Shown: one piece after another, positions 9,092 through 17,684 of the stretch
Layout: each line of letters opens with the position of its first letter
Position numbering within the stretch: the first letter of the stretch is position 1
Assembly (NCBI GenBank): GCA_903772945.1
Contig: CAICTM010001768.1
Span: 1 to 22,932 of the forward strand
Direction of reading: 5' to 3'
DNA from: Seminavis robusta
Taxonomy: Eukaryota > Bacillariophyta > Bacillariophyceae > Naviculales > Naviculaceae
Length of the DNA stretch: 22,932 nucleotides
Notes under the pieces: model-generated
The model's database searches: none
What the model was told of the DNA's origin: nothing
The model's input: the letters and a program-made list of their open reading frames with translations, nothing else
Position numbers and translations under genes: made by a program

Positions 9092-10669
9092 TCAATCACA
9101 GGAGCAATCAGGACAGGAACAGGCAACATCATAGGGCTCTGTGCAATCCACACGTATCACTGCCAATCCTGAGTTGCCACAGAGCCTGCTGGGCACACTT
9201 CCAGTGAATTGATTGTCGTCCAAGAAAAAGCTTCTCAAATTCGTCAGTGACGTAACCTCTCCAGGAATGCTTCCTGAGAGTTGGTTTCCATTGAAGCCCA
9301 AGTACGTCAATGCCGTCAATAGTCCAAACTCAGATGGCATGCTCCCGGATAACCGATTCTCTTCCACGTTGAAGTGAGACAATCCAGTCAACAATCCAAC
9401 CTGCGAAGGAATGGTACCAACAAGGTCATTGACATACAAGGCCAAATAAGTCAATGCAGTCAGAGCCCCTATCTCCGATGGTATGCTTCCTGATATCTCG
9501 TTATAGGGCAAGCTCAAGCGTGTTAGCTCTGTCAGATATCCTATCTCAGTTGGAATCGTTCCCAGAAAATCCTCACGGCTGATTTCTATTTGAGAAGTAA
9601 CCGCAACATCATAGCTGCTCCCAAATATTGTAACTGTGCTGGGAGAAGTGCCCGGTGGTGGTTGTGGAGTGGACCCCGGGACGTAGCATTCACATTCGAC
9701 ACATCGGCATTGCACATAATAGGGATCTGGGGGGCAATCCGCAACTATCAGGGCTAATTCCGAGTTGGCACAGAGACTTCTCGGTACACTGCCAGAGAGA
9801 TCATTGTCGTCCAACCACATGTATTCCAATGATGTCAACAGACCAATCTGGGATGGAACCGTCCCAGATAGCATATTGATGCTCACACTCAGGGAAACCA
9901 TTTCTGCTAGAGACCCAATCTCAGAAGGAATGGTTCCTGACAGTTGATTGTCACCAAGGCCCAAGAAATTCAAGTCTGTCAATAGCCCAATCTGAGATGG
10001 TATGCTTTCTGTTAGCTGGTTTTCCCACACGCTTAGAAGAGTCAGCGCTGTCAGCATTCCCGTTTCTGTTGGAATCGTTCCTGAAATCTGGTTGCGATGA
10101 AAATTCAAGGAAGTCAATCGAGTCAACAAGCCAATGTCTGTTGAAATGGTACCCGTGAGCCCAGCAAAACTTTGATCAATTCGCGAGGTAGTTGCGACAT
10201 TGTACCTTGTCCCAAACAATTCCACAGTCCCTTGAGTTGTAGTCGGCGCCGAAGCTGGTGGTCCTAATGCGGGTGGTCGTGTAGTGATGTTATCATTCAA
10301 CTTTCTTTTTCGTTTTTTCTTCGGATTTGCGTCGCTTGCAGCTTGGGTATGGGTCGAAGCTTGGGTGTTGGCTGCAACTTGGATGTTGCTCATACTCAGA
10401 GAAGGGTCATGAGTGGCTACCGGTACAATAACAGCAGAGAGTGGTTGTGTCGTTGATGGCGTCCCTCGGTTTGAGCTGATGATGGCAATAAGAGGCAGCA
10501 GAAGAAGAGCAGTGATACCGAAAAGGAAAGCACCTCTACCGGTACTAGTACTCGTTTGCATGGAAGCATTCAGTTTCTTCGCCGGTGCTAGTAAGTCTTC
10601 TGGTCCATCCTTTACGCTCTCTGGTTTGACCTTGGCCATCGTTGGATCATACATGGCAACAGACTCCAT
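9092..10669 (-). CDS. Membrane-anchored leucine-rich repeat protein with duplicated ectodomain
   Basis: A 525-residue intronless ORF. Residues 1-45 are a short hydrophilic N-terminus, 46-66 one membrane helix (GAFLFGITALLLLPLIAIIS), and 70-145 a Ser/Thr/Pro-rich stalk with a basic cluster KKKRKRK (117-123). Two LRR units follow, about 148-327 and 345-525. Each opens with an FGxxYxVxxTSxI lead-in, continues with 24-residue plant-type repeats (SGTIPSEIGxLTxLxxLxLxxNxL), and closes with a cysteine-rich cap (LCxNSxLAxIxxDC...CxCxxCxC). Diatoms carry many such N-anchored LRR proteins with no kinase domain. Surface recognition or adhesion is the usual guess and is not shown here. The second unit looks like a tandem duplicate of the first. 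The start was chosen as the first ATG of the frame; an internal Met at residue 6 or 11 is also possible. Confidence 0.88.
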   Translation of the reverse strand: MESVAMYDPTMAKVKPESVKDGPEDLLAPAKKLNASMQTSTSTGRGAFLFGITALLLLPLIAIISSNRGTPSTTQPLSAVIVPVATHDPSLSMSNIQVAANTQASTHTQAASDANPKKKRKRKLNDNITTRPPALGPPASAPTTTQGTVELFGTRYNVATTSRIDQSFAGLTGTISTDIGLLTRLTSLNFHRNQISGTIPTETGMLTALTLLSVWENQLTESIPSQIGLLTDLNFLGLGDNQLSGTIPSEIGSLAEMVSLSVSINMLSGTVPSQIGLLTSLEYMWLDDNDLSGSVPRSLCANSELALIVADCPPDPYYVQCRCVECECYVPGSTPQPPPGTSPSTVTIFGSSYDVAVTSQIEISREDFLGTIPTEIGYLTELTRLSLPYNEISGSIPSEIGALTALTYLALYVNDLVGTIPSQVGLLTGLSHFNVEENRLSGSMPSEFGLLTALTYLGFNGNQLSGSIPGEVTSLTNLRSFFLDDNQFTGSVPSRLCGNSGLAVIRVDCTEPYDVACSCPDCSCD

Positions 10670-11262
10670 GGTTGTGGTTTGCTAAAGATCAAGGACAATG
10701 AAAAATGAGAGCTCAAGAGTTCCATGACAGTCGACTTGCCAAAATCGGTGCGTGCCAGTGTGCTCCGGTACCTCAGTACGGTAGAGGGAGCACGGAAGAG
10801 AATGACTATAAAAAACTCCATCCACCTGGATACCCTACTTCCTGCTACATACCCGGTATGTACAGTCGTACTGGGTGTCGTATTTTACTGTGGACAGAAT
10901 CCATGAATGGATCTTTTTGTAAATGGGGTTTTTTCAAAACCAAATGGTGTGTAGCCTTGGCTTTTAGAACTTCGAACGATTTGCGGTCGTCATGTGATAC
11001 TCAATTGTGGACCGAGTTACCGATAATAATACAGTTCCTTCAATGCCCCTGCAGGTACCGGTACAGCCGCAACTGGTACATTCCTTAGACAGAACTGAGA
11101 GGCATCACCATCTCCCAGCTCTAAGCTACAGAGAAGAATTGAATTCCATGAAGAAAAGAGCCCTGCGATAGCCATGCCTGTCAGTACACGCAGATTTGGA
11201 AATTTGTTGATGTCTAGCTAGCTAGCTATTAATAGTATTGCAGTCTGGCCAAGCTTCGAAGA
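10670..11262. other. Intergenic; promoter side of the LRR gene
   Basis: No gene is supported. The longest open frame (10705-11088, plus, 127 aa) shows no domain. The interval is dotted with GTAC- and CCGGTA-type words (for example 11054-11063) and ends in a CTAGCTAGCTAGCT run (11214-11227) just beyond the stop of the next minus-strand gene. It should contain the LRR gene's 5' UTR and promoter. Confidence 0.45.
11214..11227. repeat. CTAG/GCTA tetranucleotide run
   Basis: CTAGCTAGCTAGCT, self-complementary, followed by ATTAATAG. It is one of several CTAGCTAG runs in the intergenic parts of this window (also near 12484, 12616, 12848 and 16776). Confidence 0.6.
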
Positions 11263-12165
11263 TCAAAGTTCCCCCTCCACTTCCAAGTCCGCCACTGCAG
11301 CTCGGATTTGTCGAATCTTGGCATCAAAAAACTTTTGCTGTTTTTCCTCCGGAAGCACTTTGGCCTCTGCTTTGACTCCTTTCTCTCCCATCTTCTCCCC
11401 CATCATGCTCGTCATCATGTCGGGAAGCTTCTTCTCGATGAGGCTGGGTAAAAAGTAGGCTTCTAGTCTATCTTTGTTCTTGGCGCCAACAAAGCCGAGG
11501 ACCTTTTGTATTTTGCCACCCAATGACTTGTTCTCAGTCTTGGCCTCTGCCATGGTGGCCATATCCACTCGTCGTACTTGCATCAGCAAGACAAAGTAGT
11601 TGGCTGTGCATAGAGCAAAAGGTACCAAGAAACAAGGCGATAGTCTAGGGTTAGACAAAGATCAAGGATCAAAAGTACATACATGTGACAATGCCAAAAA
11701 TGCCATACCTTCTCGATAGTGCTCCTCTACCGTGGCAGTCACACCCATGGTGGCCATTTTCTCGGGTATTTTGTTACTCATTTTCTCCGCCATCTTGCCC
11801 GCAATCATGGTCGGTTTGACAAATCGTTTGGCGGCGGCATCGACTCGTTTGGTCATTCGACTCTTCACGAAACCGGGCAACTTGGTGTTGCTGATCTTGG
11901 CTCCAAGTTTGCCACTAATGGCTTCGGAAGGATCGTGAACTGTTGTGAAAAGAAAAGAGTGGGAGAAGAGGATAAGGTTATCAACCAGAAAAGAAAACAC
12001 AACCAGTCAACCAGCGTCGATGCCTTTTTACATAAGCGTACCGACAACATTGACAAACAACTTGGCGGGTTGTTTGTCGGAAAAACTTTCCGCAAGAGGA
12101 GCTCCCCCCAACAGCTGGAAGGCAAGGAAAAGGGGAAGAAAGAGCTTGGTGATTTGCGGCTTCAT
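11263..12165 (-). CDS. Small secreted Lys/Met-rich protein, three exons
   Basis: Spliced model (minus): exons 12165-12042, 11939-11709 and 11603-11263, with introns 12041-11940 (GTACGC donor) and 11708-11604 (GTATGG donor, GCACAG acceptor), both phase 1. The CDS is 696 nt (231 aa). The N-terminus (MKPQITKLFLPLFLAFQLLG) is a good signal peptide, cleaved probably near residues 22-27. The mature protein is rich in Lys, Met, Glu and Ala and probably helical, with recurring patterns such as AGKMAEKMSNKIPEKM and MMGEKMGEKG; it ends in a Gln/Lys/Glu helix. Cysteine is absent from the predicted mature chain. I do not recognise the family. Exon 1 is too short to stand out as an ORF and was joined by splice-site phase and reading continuity, so a transcript could shift the boundaries. 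It might be targeted to an organelle rather than secreted. Confidence 0.7.
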
Positions 12166-13392
12166 TCTCAGTGATGCTACCGGTGTCCTTTGGTGCGAAT
12201 GATGTTACTACGATGATTATGTTGTTGTGGTAGCATAGCCGCAAAACTTCTCTATTGGTCATTTTGAAAGAGGATCCAGTTCTCGATCTGTGGCCCAAGA
12301 AGAGAAAGCGCTTTTACGGTAACTTCTGTTAGCCCCAGAAGTTGATTTTCCCCACCAGTAGATTTATCAGCGAAGACTGTAGAGATCGGGGTAAATTGCT
12401 TTTTAGTTGAAGTCAGAAACTCCTCCAGCCACCTGGTCTTCTTTGAAGTCCTTATATCCAGCAGCATACTGCTACTAGTACTAGCTAGTAGAGCACTTAC
12501 CGTACCGGTACCGGTACCGGTTCCGTACCATATGAAGCCTCCATCATCCAATCTCCCAAAGAAACTCCATTTTTGGACCTCAAGTGAGTCGAGTCGAGTC
12601 GGCAGATACATACCCCTAGCTAGCAGTACTAGTATAACCAATACATGTAGAGTCAACCTGGCAATACTTGAGATAGGGGATATCATACTTGATTTGGACG
12701 TGCCCGTCGCAGTGGTGGTAGTCGCAGGGGTGGTAGTGGCTTGTTAATTTGGTGGTTGTGGGAGTGACGAACAGCCACCAAAATAAAATCGTTATTTCTT
12801 AGGGATGTCTCCTCCCATCACAGGTGGACCATTCTCTGTCCCCACTACTAGCTAGCCCCATTGGGCCCAACTGAATACAGCCATGCCAACAAATATATGC
12901 ATCCCACCAGGCATATCAGCAGTAAATCAGTCTACTGGTCGGGCGTGCAGTAGGTACCAGGTACAGGAATGCAAACTTCTCTCAAAAGATCTGGGCTCGA
13001 GTGCGATTGCAATCAGTATGATAAACACAGCAGAGCTGTGAATCATGGAAAGATTTAAGAGCCTGAAAGATTTAGGAAGGAGATAGAACCTTAATTACTC
13101 AATTGAACGCACCTCTCGAGACAAAACGGCTCCATTCAGATTTTGAAAGAGGAAAGACACATCGCCAAATTTTCATCTGATGGTTGTGGGATTACATTGA
13201 TTTATGCCGAGGTTTATCACAACAACGAGAAGACCAATAGAAGGGATCAACCAAGCAAGGGCCAACCCGCAACAAGAGGAAGAGGAGGAGTTGCAATTGT
13301 TGTGGTGATTCGATTCGATTCTCTTGAAGGTCGCTGTTGCGTTGGTTGAGCTCACTTGGAAGTACCAGTAGTACTGTAGAGAATAGAAAGCC
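12166..13392. other. Intergenic between divergent genes; bidirectional promoter region
   Basis: This 1.2-kb gap separates the minus-strand Lys/Met-rich gene from the plus-strand coiled-coil gene, so both promoters probably lie here. A minus-strand ORF (12252-12686, 144 aa) spans it, but part of that reading comes from the ACCGGTACCGGTACCGGT run at 12504-12521 and no domain is visible, so I do not call it. Short palindromic runs (CTAGTACTAGCTAG near 12475-12488; GCTAGCAGTACTAGTA near 12619-12634) are frequent. ATTCGATTCGATTC lies at 13308-13321. Confidence 0.4.
12504..12521. repeat. ACCGGT/GGTACC palindromic run
   Basis: An 18-nt run of the hexamer ACCGGT repeated three times. It is self-complementary at every register and is the longest local instance of the TACCGGTA word that recurs across the window. 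Confidence 0.7.
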
Positions 13393-15600
13393 ATGGCGCG
13401 CCATGGTGGGCTCGATTTATCGGGAGTTAATCTCTACAATGAGAACGGCGGGGTTGTTCAGGGTCAAATCTGTGGCCAGGCCATCTTCACAAAGCTGCTA
13501 AGGAACAAGAAGGGGAAGGGTTCGATGCCGTTGTCTCAGACTCCGTCGGTATTCGGCAAGGATGCAGGTACGCTATGCATGAGTCCTGTTGGTACCGGTA
13601 GACCCAAAAAGACAAAGTTTCGCCAGAGAAATGAATATGTTAACATGAACATGAGCACCATTGACACAGAGTCAGAATCATGCTCCAGCGATGATGTCTT
13701 CTCGGAAGAAACCAGCGCTGGATCATTGACTGCTACACTAGATGATCTCCAGTCTCCCGCTTTTGTGGCACAGTTTGATCCCATGGAGCTCTTGAACCCC
13801 ACACCCGCGCAGCAGGAACAGCAACAGCAACAACCATCGCCTGCCACGAGAAAGTCGGCGCCTTCCTGGTCTGCCTCACTCCCGGCCGTTCTAGAAGAAG
13901 ACTCCAAAGACTCCCAAAGTGAACAAGGAAGCCAAGGACAGGGTGGAATATGGAGAAACATGAACAGCATTCTAGCCCAACCTCCGGCTCTCGAGGCGTA
14001 TGACGATGATGTGGAAGACGATGAGGAGGAGGAAGACTCTATCCTTAGAAAACTGGAACAAGTCTTCTTGATGGACTCAGATAGAATCGAATCGCCTCGG
14101 TCGATTCCGAATGCCAATGGACCTCCACAACGATACCTGCACGAAGGAGCAACAGATGATGGCATTGAGCAAGAGCTGGAGTCTCCAGGGCTACGAATCC
14201 CCGGCGTCAGCAAACGGCGAGATCACTCCAAGCATTCGTCAAAGGAACAATCCATGAGAGAGGCCGTGGACAGACGCATTCAACAAGTAATGGACGAAGA
14301 GTTCGGCCAACGGGTCGCTGCTCGACCGCAACCTGAACCTTCAGTAAGTGAGGATGAGAGCCGTGATGATTCTCCACGTATGCAGCAACATCATCAACAA
14401 GAACGGAGACAGGTGCTGCAGCAGCCAGACTATAACCCATTTCACCAGCACCATTCTAGCGGTCCTGAAAGGGGAGTTCAAAGCAACTGGTATCACCAAG
14501 ATGAGAGCCATGCGTTGCGCCCGTCCGCTGTGTCCAATCAGATGCAAGACCTTCTTAGGCAACAGCAAGTGACTCTGAAAGAGATGTCGATGCAAAACTA
14601 TCACTACCGCAAGGAACTCTCAGAATGCCAAGATATGTTTGGAAAGTGGCGGATGGAACGTGAAGAACAGCGAAGCACCATCAATGACTTGGTCAAGGAA
14701 AAGGAAGCATATGCATCTGAAGCCAACTTTTTGCGGAACGAGATGTCGTCTATTCGTCACGAGTTGGAAGCTTTGCGAAAAGGGGCACAAGTCCACACCG
14801 GGCTACAGAACCTGAGGCAGAAACAAGAGCCCTTGAGTGAAGCTTCGTCCAAGAGGCAAGAACTGTGGAGTATCGGAGCTGAGAGTCCGTTTATGCAAAC
14901 TCGTCTTCCCTTCGATGGTCAGATGCAGTCGCCTGGGTTTAGTGAGGGGAATGTAGCATTGCCTACTGCACGTTCTGAATTTGCGCCTCCGCCACCACCA
15001 CCACCGCTCAGCAGACCGCAACCAGACACGCCGACTCGATTAGAAAATCACATTGGCGCCAGCAAACCGGACAAGCCCAAGCCCCTTGTGTCAAAGCTGA
15101 AAACGACTCCCACCGACCCGTCCAAGAAAAAGCACGGTCGCTCCGTAACATTCCACGACCCTCCGAAGTCCAAAGAGTGGACCCTCTTTCCCACCAATCA
15201 CGTTCAAGACGACGAGGATATTCTGGACAGTGCCTTTGAAGCTCATCAATGGACTCTTGTTTCGCAGCACCAACAGCAGGCACGGGTTGACAATGTTGCT
15301 ACAAATCGGCCTGAAGGCTTGCATGTTCATCCTTCAAACAACAATTTGGAAGCCGTCCCAGAGGAAGAGCCCCCCACGCCTGTGGCTGCGAATGGGAGGG
15401 TGGCTTCAAGCGTCGCTGACGTTGAAAGCGATGAAAGAGAAGCGGCGGCGAATTTATACAAGTACCGCCTCGAGACAATCCAGAGAAATCGACAACAGCG
15501 CGTCGTCGGCAGAGCAGACACCGTGACGGTCTATGGCAGTCCCGACGGTAGCATTCCGGGCAGACAGAAAAAGCGAAGAGGTCGTCCTGCAGCGACATAG
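13393..15600 (+). CDS. Large disordered/coiled-coil protein with RVxF-like and AT-hook-like motifs
   Basis: A 735-residue intronless ORF; the start (AGCCATGG) has a strong context, though a second ATG in another frame follows 9 nt later. Most of the chain is predicted disordered: a Ser/Asp/Glu-rich N-terminus, Q-rich (about 139-147), acidic EDDEEEEDS (208-216) and His/Gln-rich stretches. Residues about 382-465 form a Leu/Glu/Arg-rich segment that reads as a coiled coil (MQDLLRQQQVTLKEMSMQ onward). P532-P538 is a run of seven prolines. RSVTF (583-587) after KKKHG fits the [RK]xVxF docking motif of protein phosphatase 1 partners. KKRRGRP (726-732) near the C-terminus resembles an AT-hook core and would also serve as a nuclear signal. 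I recognise no globular domain. A scaffold or nuclear regulatory role is inference from these short motifs only. Confidence 0.82.
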   Translation: MARHGGLDLSGVNLYNENGGVVQGQICGQAIFTKLLRNKKGKGSMPLSQTPSVFGKDAGTLCMSPVGTGRPKKTKFRQRNEYVNMNMSTIDTESESCSSDDVFSEETSAGSLTATLDDLQSPAFVAQFDPMELLNPTPAQQEQQQQQPSPATRKSAPSWSASLPAVLEEDSKDSQSEQGSQGQGGIWRNMNSILAQPPALEAYDDDVEDDEEEEDSILRKLEQVFLMDSDRIESPRSIPNANGPPQRYLHEGATDDGIEQELESPGLRIPGVSKRRDHSKHSSKEQSMREAVDRRIQQVMDEEFGQRVAARPQPEPSVSEDESRDDSPRMQQHHQQERRQVLQQPDYNPFHQHHSSGPERGVQSNWYHQDESHALRPSAVSNQMQDLLRQQQVTLKEMSMQNYHYRKELSECQDMFGKWRMEREEQRSTINDLVKEKEAYASEANFLRNEMSSIRHELEALRKGAQVHTGLQNLRQKQEPLSEASSKRQELWSIGAESPFMQTRLPFDGQMQSPGFSEGNVALPTARSEFAPPPPPPPLSRPQPDTPTRLENHIGASKPDKPKPLVSKLKTTPTDPSKKKHGRSVTFHDPPKSKEWTLFPTNHVQDDEDILDSAFEAHQWTLVSQHQQQARVDNVATNRPEGLHVHPSNNNLEAVPEEEPPTPVAANGRVASSVADVESDEREAAANLYKYRLETIQRNRQQRVVGRADTVTVYGSPDGSIPGRQKKRRGRPAAT

Positions 15601-16871
15601 GAGCTGCCGACCAATGGTGTGGTTGACTTTGAGCTCTGTCAAGAGTGATATTGGCATGTTCTAGATAGTCTGAGCGTATAACGTTTTAATTAATTTTAAT
15701 AAAGTAGCTAACGACACACGAGCACACATCTTCATATCTTCGTGGTGACGGTACTACTAGCAGTAGAGGCGCGTAACAGCACAAGTAAGTAAAGTAGCGT
15801 ACACAAGTCTCGGCGTCTTTGGCGGGGATGCTGAGATTGATCTTCAACAAGAGTGGTGTTGGTGGGAGAGGGGGTTCCCTACTCGTTGCTTTGACGTTCG
15901 TTCGTTGGTGCTGTCCCGATCCCGGGCAGACAGAAGGGCGGGACGATGGGTCCACTTCGAATAGTCCATTCCAGCAGCGATCTGTTCACTTTGACGTGTA
16001 TCTTCCCCACCAAGTACTGAGAAAGTTTGTTGATGCTAACGTGAGGAGAAACTCGTGCGCCTTGTGCTTTTCATGAACGGTGCCTTGCACGATTTCCCCC
16101 AAATGTCTCAATTCGATAATCGACTTTGATCGTTCAATCCTTGTCAAGTCTTGCCGACCTCAAAGGCGGCAACGTGACAACGTGCTTCCTTGACGCTTGA
16201 CTTCCGAGCGTTTGTGCCGCGATGTCATTCGCATGGCTTGAACAGAAAGGACACTTACTGTCTGTCCTAAGAGTGGAACTTCGTCAATAACTCGTTCCGT
16301 TCGGCGTACCGTACTTTGGGTCCAACATCCCGTCACCTATGAAGATTTGCACAGACCAATCTTTTTGAACTTGATCCTTCATCATTTCGGCCTCAAAACA
16401 ACACTCCGTGCGATGTCGTTGTTGACTATTGACTATGGCTTTTGCAGCAAAGTCGCTCTCTTGAAACGGCAAGAGCTCCAGAGCAGCCAACATTAGCTAA
16501 CGGGGGACCAGAGAACGCTGTCATAGCTGCGATTGTCCGCATAGCTTTTCTTTTTCCAGGCCTGGCCCCCTGCCAGCTTGGGTACATTAATTCCCTACTC
16601 TACAGCTGGCTAGGTAGTCATGGTAGCTAGAAGACCCCTTGAGCTTGGGGGAGAACAATCAGCCTCAAAGATCCAAAAATGCGCATATATCCACTTTTGA
16701 AATCGAGCAACACAGGGTGTTCGCTCAGTTTTTTTGCCTTGGAATCAAACTAAGTGTTCTATGGCAGCTAGCTCTAGCTAGGTCACGAAAAAAGTGGTCG
16801 CAGTAATACGTTGTTGCTGGCCAAAGATACCGGTACGGTAACAGTTGCGTTGCAAGGTTAGAGCCACTGGC

Positions 16872-16885
16872 TGCTATTAATAGCA
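16872..16885. repeat. 14-bp palindrome TGCTATTAATAGCA
   Basis: Perfect palindrome TGCTATTAATAGCA. A similar core, AGCTATTAATAG, occurs at about 11224-11235. It could be a dimeric protein site or chance; no gene is firmly assigned nearby. Confidence 0.4.
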
Positions 16886-17294
16886 ATTCTCACAAAAGCC
16901 AATGACGACGTTCTCCCAACCTGTACCGTACAACACGTCCACGGCTTCGTTTGAATCCGGTACTCCAGGTACGACTGTACCTGCCGGTAGCTGTGTGCCT
17001 GCTTCAGAGATTCATCTTGCCTACGGTACTATCGATGCAAAGGAACATGCACCTCTTCTACAAATTCTGCGGGGCTTGGCGGCGATGTCGACACCTACCG
17101 GTACAGCCTACAGCAGCAACCAGCTACTTCGTACTTCAAGTCATTCGCCTCCCCCGAAAAGCACGACCCCATTAGAAAATTCGCCAGTGGGGTACTCTGG
17201 TTGGCCCGTCGGCCCAAATCGTACTAAAGAGCAACATACAGTCAACACACTCCGGCCACTTCTCTAGTCGAATGCGGGCAGTTGGTTGTGATTC

Positions 17295-17321
17295 AGTTGG
17301 TTGATTCTGAATCAACCAACT
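17295..17321. repeat. 27-nt near-perfect palindrome
   Basis: Arms AGTTGGTTGATTC and GAATCAACCAACT (13 bp, no mismatch) flank a single T. A related half-site, GTTGGTTGTGATTC, directly precedes it (17281-17294), so the left arm is partly doubled. It could be cruciform-forming DNA, a dimer-binding site or an element relic. Confidence 0.6.
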
Positions 17322-17684
17322 CCAGGAAGGCAACATAGTCTACTTTCCATGCTGCGAGCCTGATTAGAGCCTGATTAGAGCCAGCTTAGAGCCAATGCCC
17401 TTCCTGCCTCTCCTTTTTAGATGGATGCCTGATGCCTGTCAAGCTCGTCATTGCAACTACTATTAGGCGGACTTGCGCTTTCCAGAGTACCTAGACTAGC
17501 TACTCGTACTGTACTCTACTAGCTGGACTAGCTAGAGCTGGAGAGGAGACTTTGTGACTTTCCCTCGTGGTCTTCAATCTTCCATCTCGGCGGGTGATGA
17601 AGAGAGGTTCAACCTTCACCTTCAAACACATTTTCCTGTTTCTTCTTGGTTGCGGTATCGTTTTGTGAGCTAGCTACATGCATG

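Larger units (their letters stand above)
15601..17684. other. 2-kb non-coding interval
   Basis: No gene is supported. Weak open frames include 16284-16493 (minus, 69 aa, true ATG) and 16902-17267 (plus, 121 aa, true ATG, Thr/Pro/Ser-rich); neither shows a domain or splice sites. A possible AATAAA-like signal for the upstream gene is AATAAAG at about 15698. Palindromes lie at 16872-16885 and 17295-17321, and CTAG-rich runs at about 16769-16781 and 17494-17535. Confidence 0.45.

Noticed and set aside
11604..11658. ATG at 11658 as an independent start for the last exon of the Lys/Met-rich gene
   Set aside because: That start would lie inside the intron; joining to upstream exons by GT-AG sites in phase gives a signal peptide and a longer uniform protein.
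12252..12686. 144-aa minus-strand ORF in the bidirectional promoter region
   Set aside because: Its middle (GTGTGTGT) is the ACCGGT run read in frame, there is no domain, and it lies where two promoters are expected.
13536..14213. 225-aa minus-strand ORF with long Ser/Cys runs
   Set aside because: It is a shadow of the plus-strand 735-residue gene; the Ser and Cys runs mirror Glu/Asp and Gln codons on the other strand.
17611..17640. tRNA-like GGTTCAA box
   Set aside because: No matching A box, acceptor stem or anticodon arm could be folded around it.
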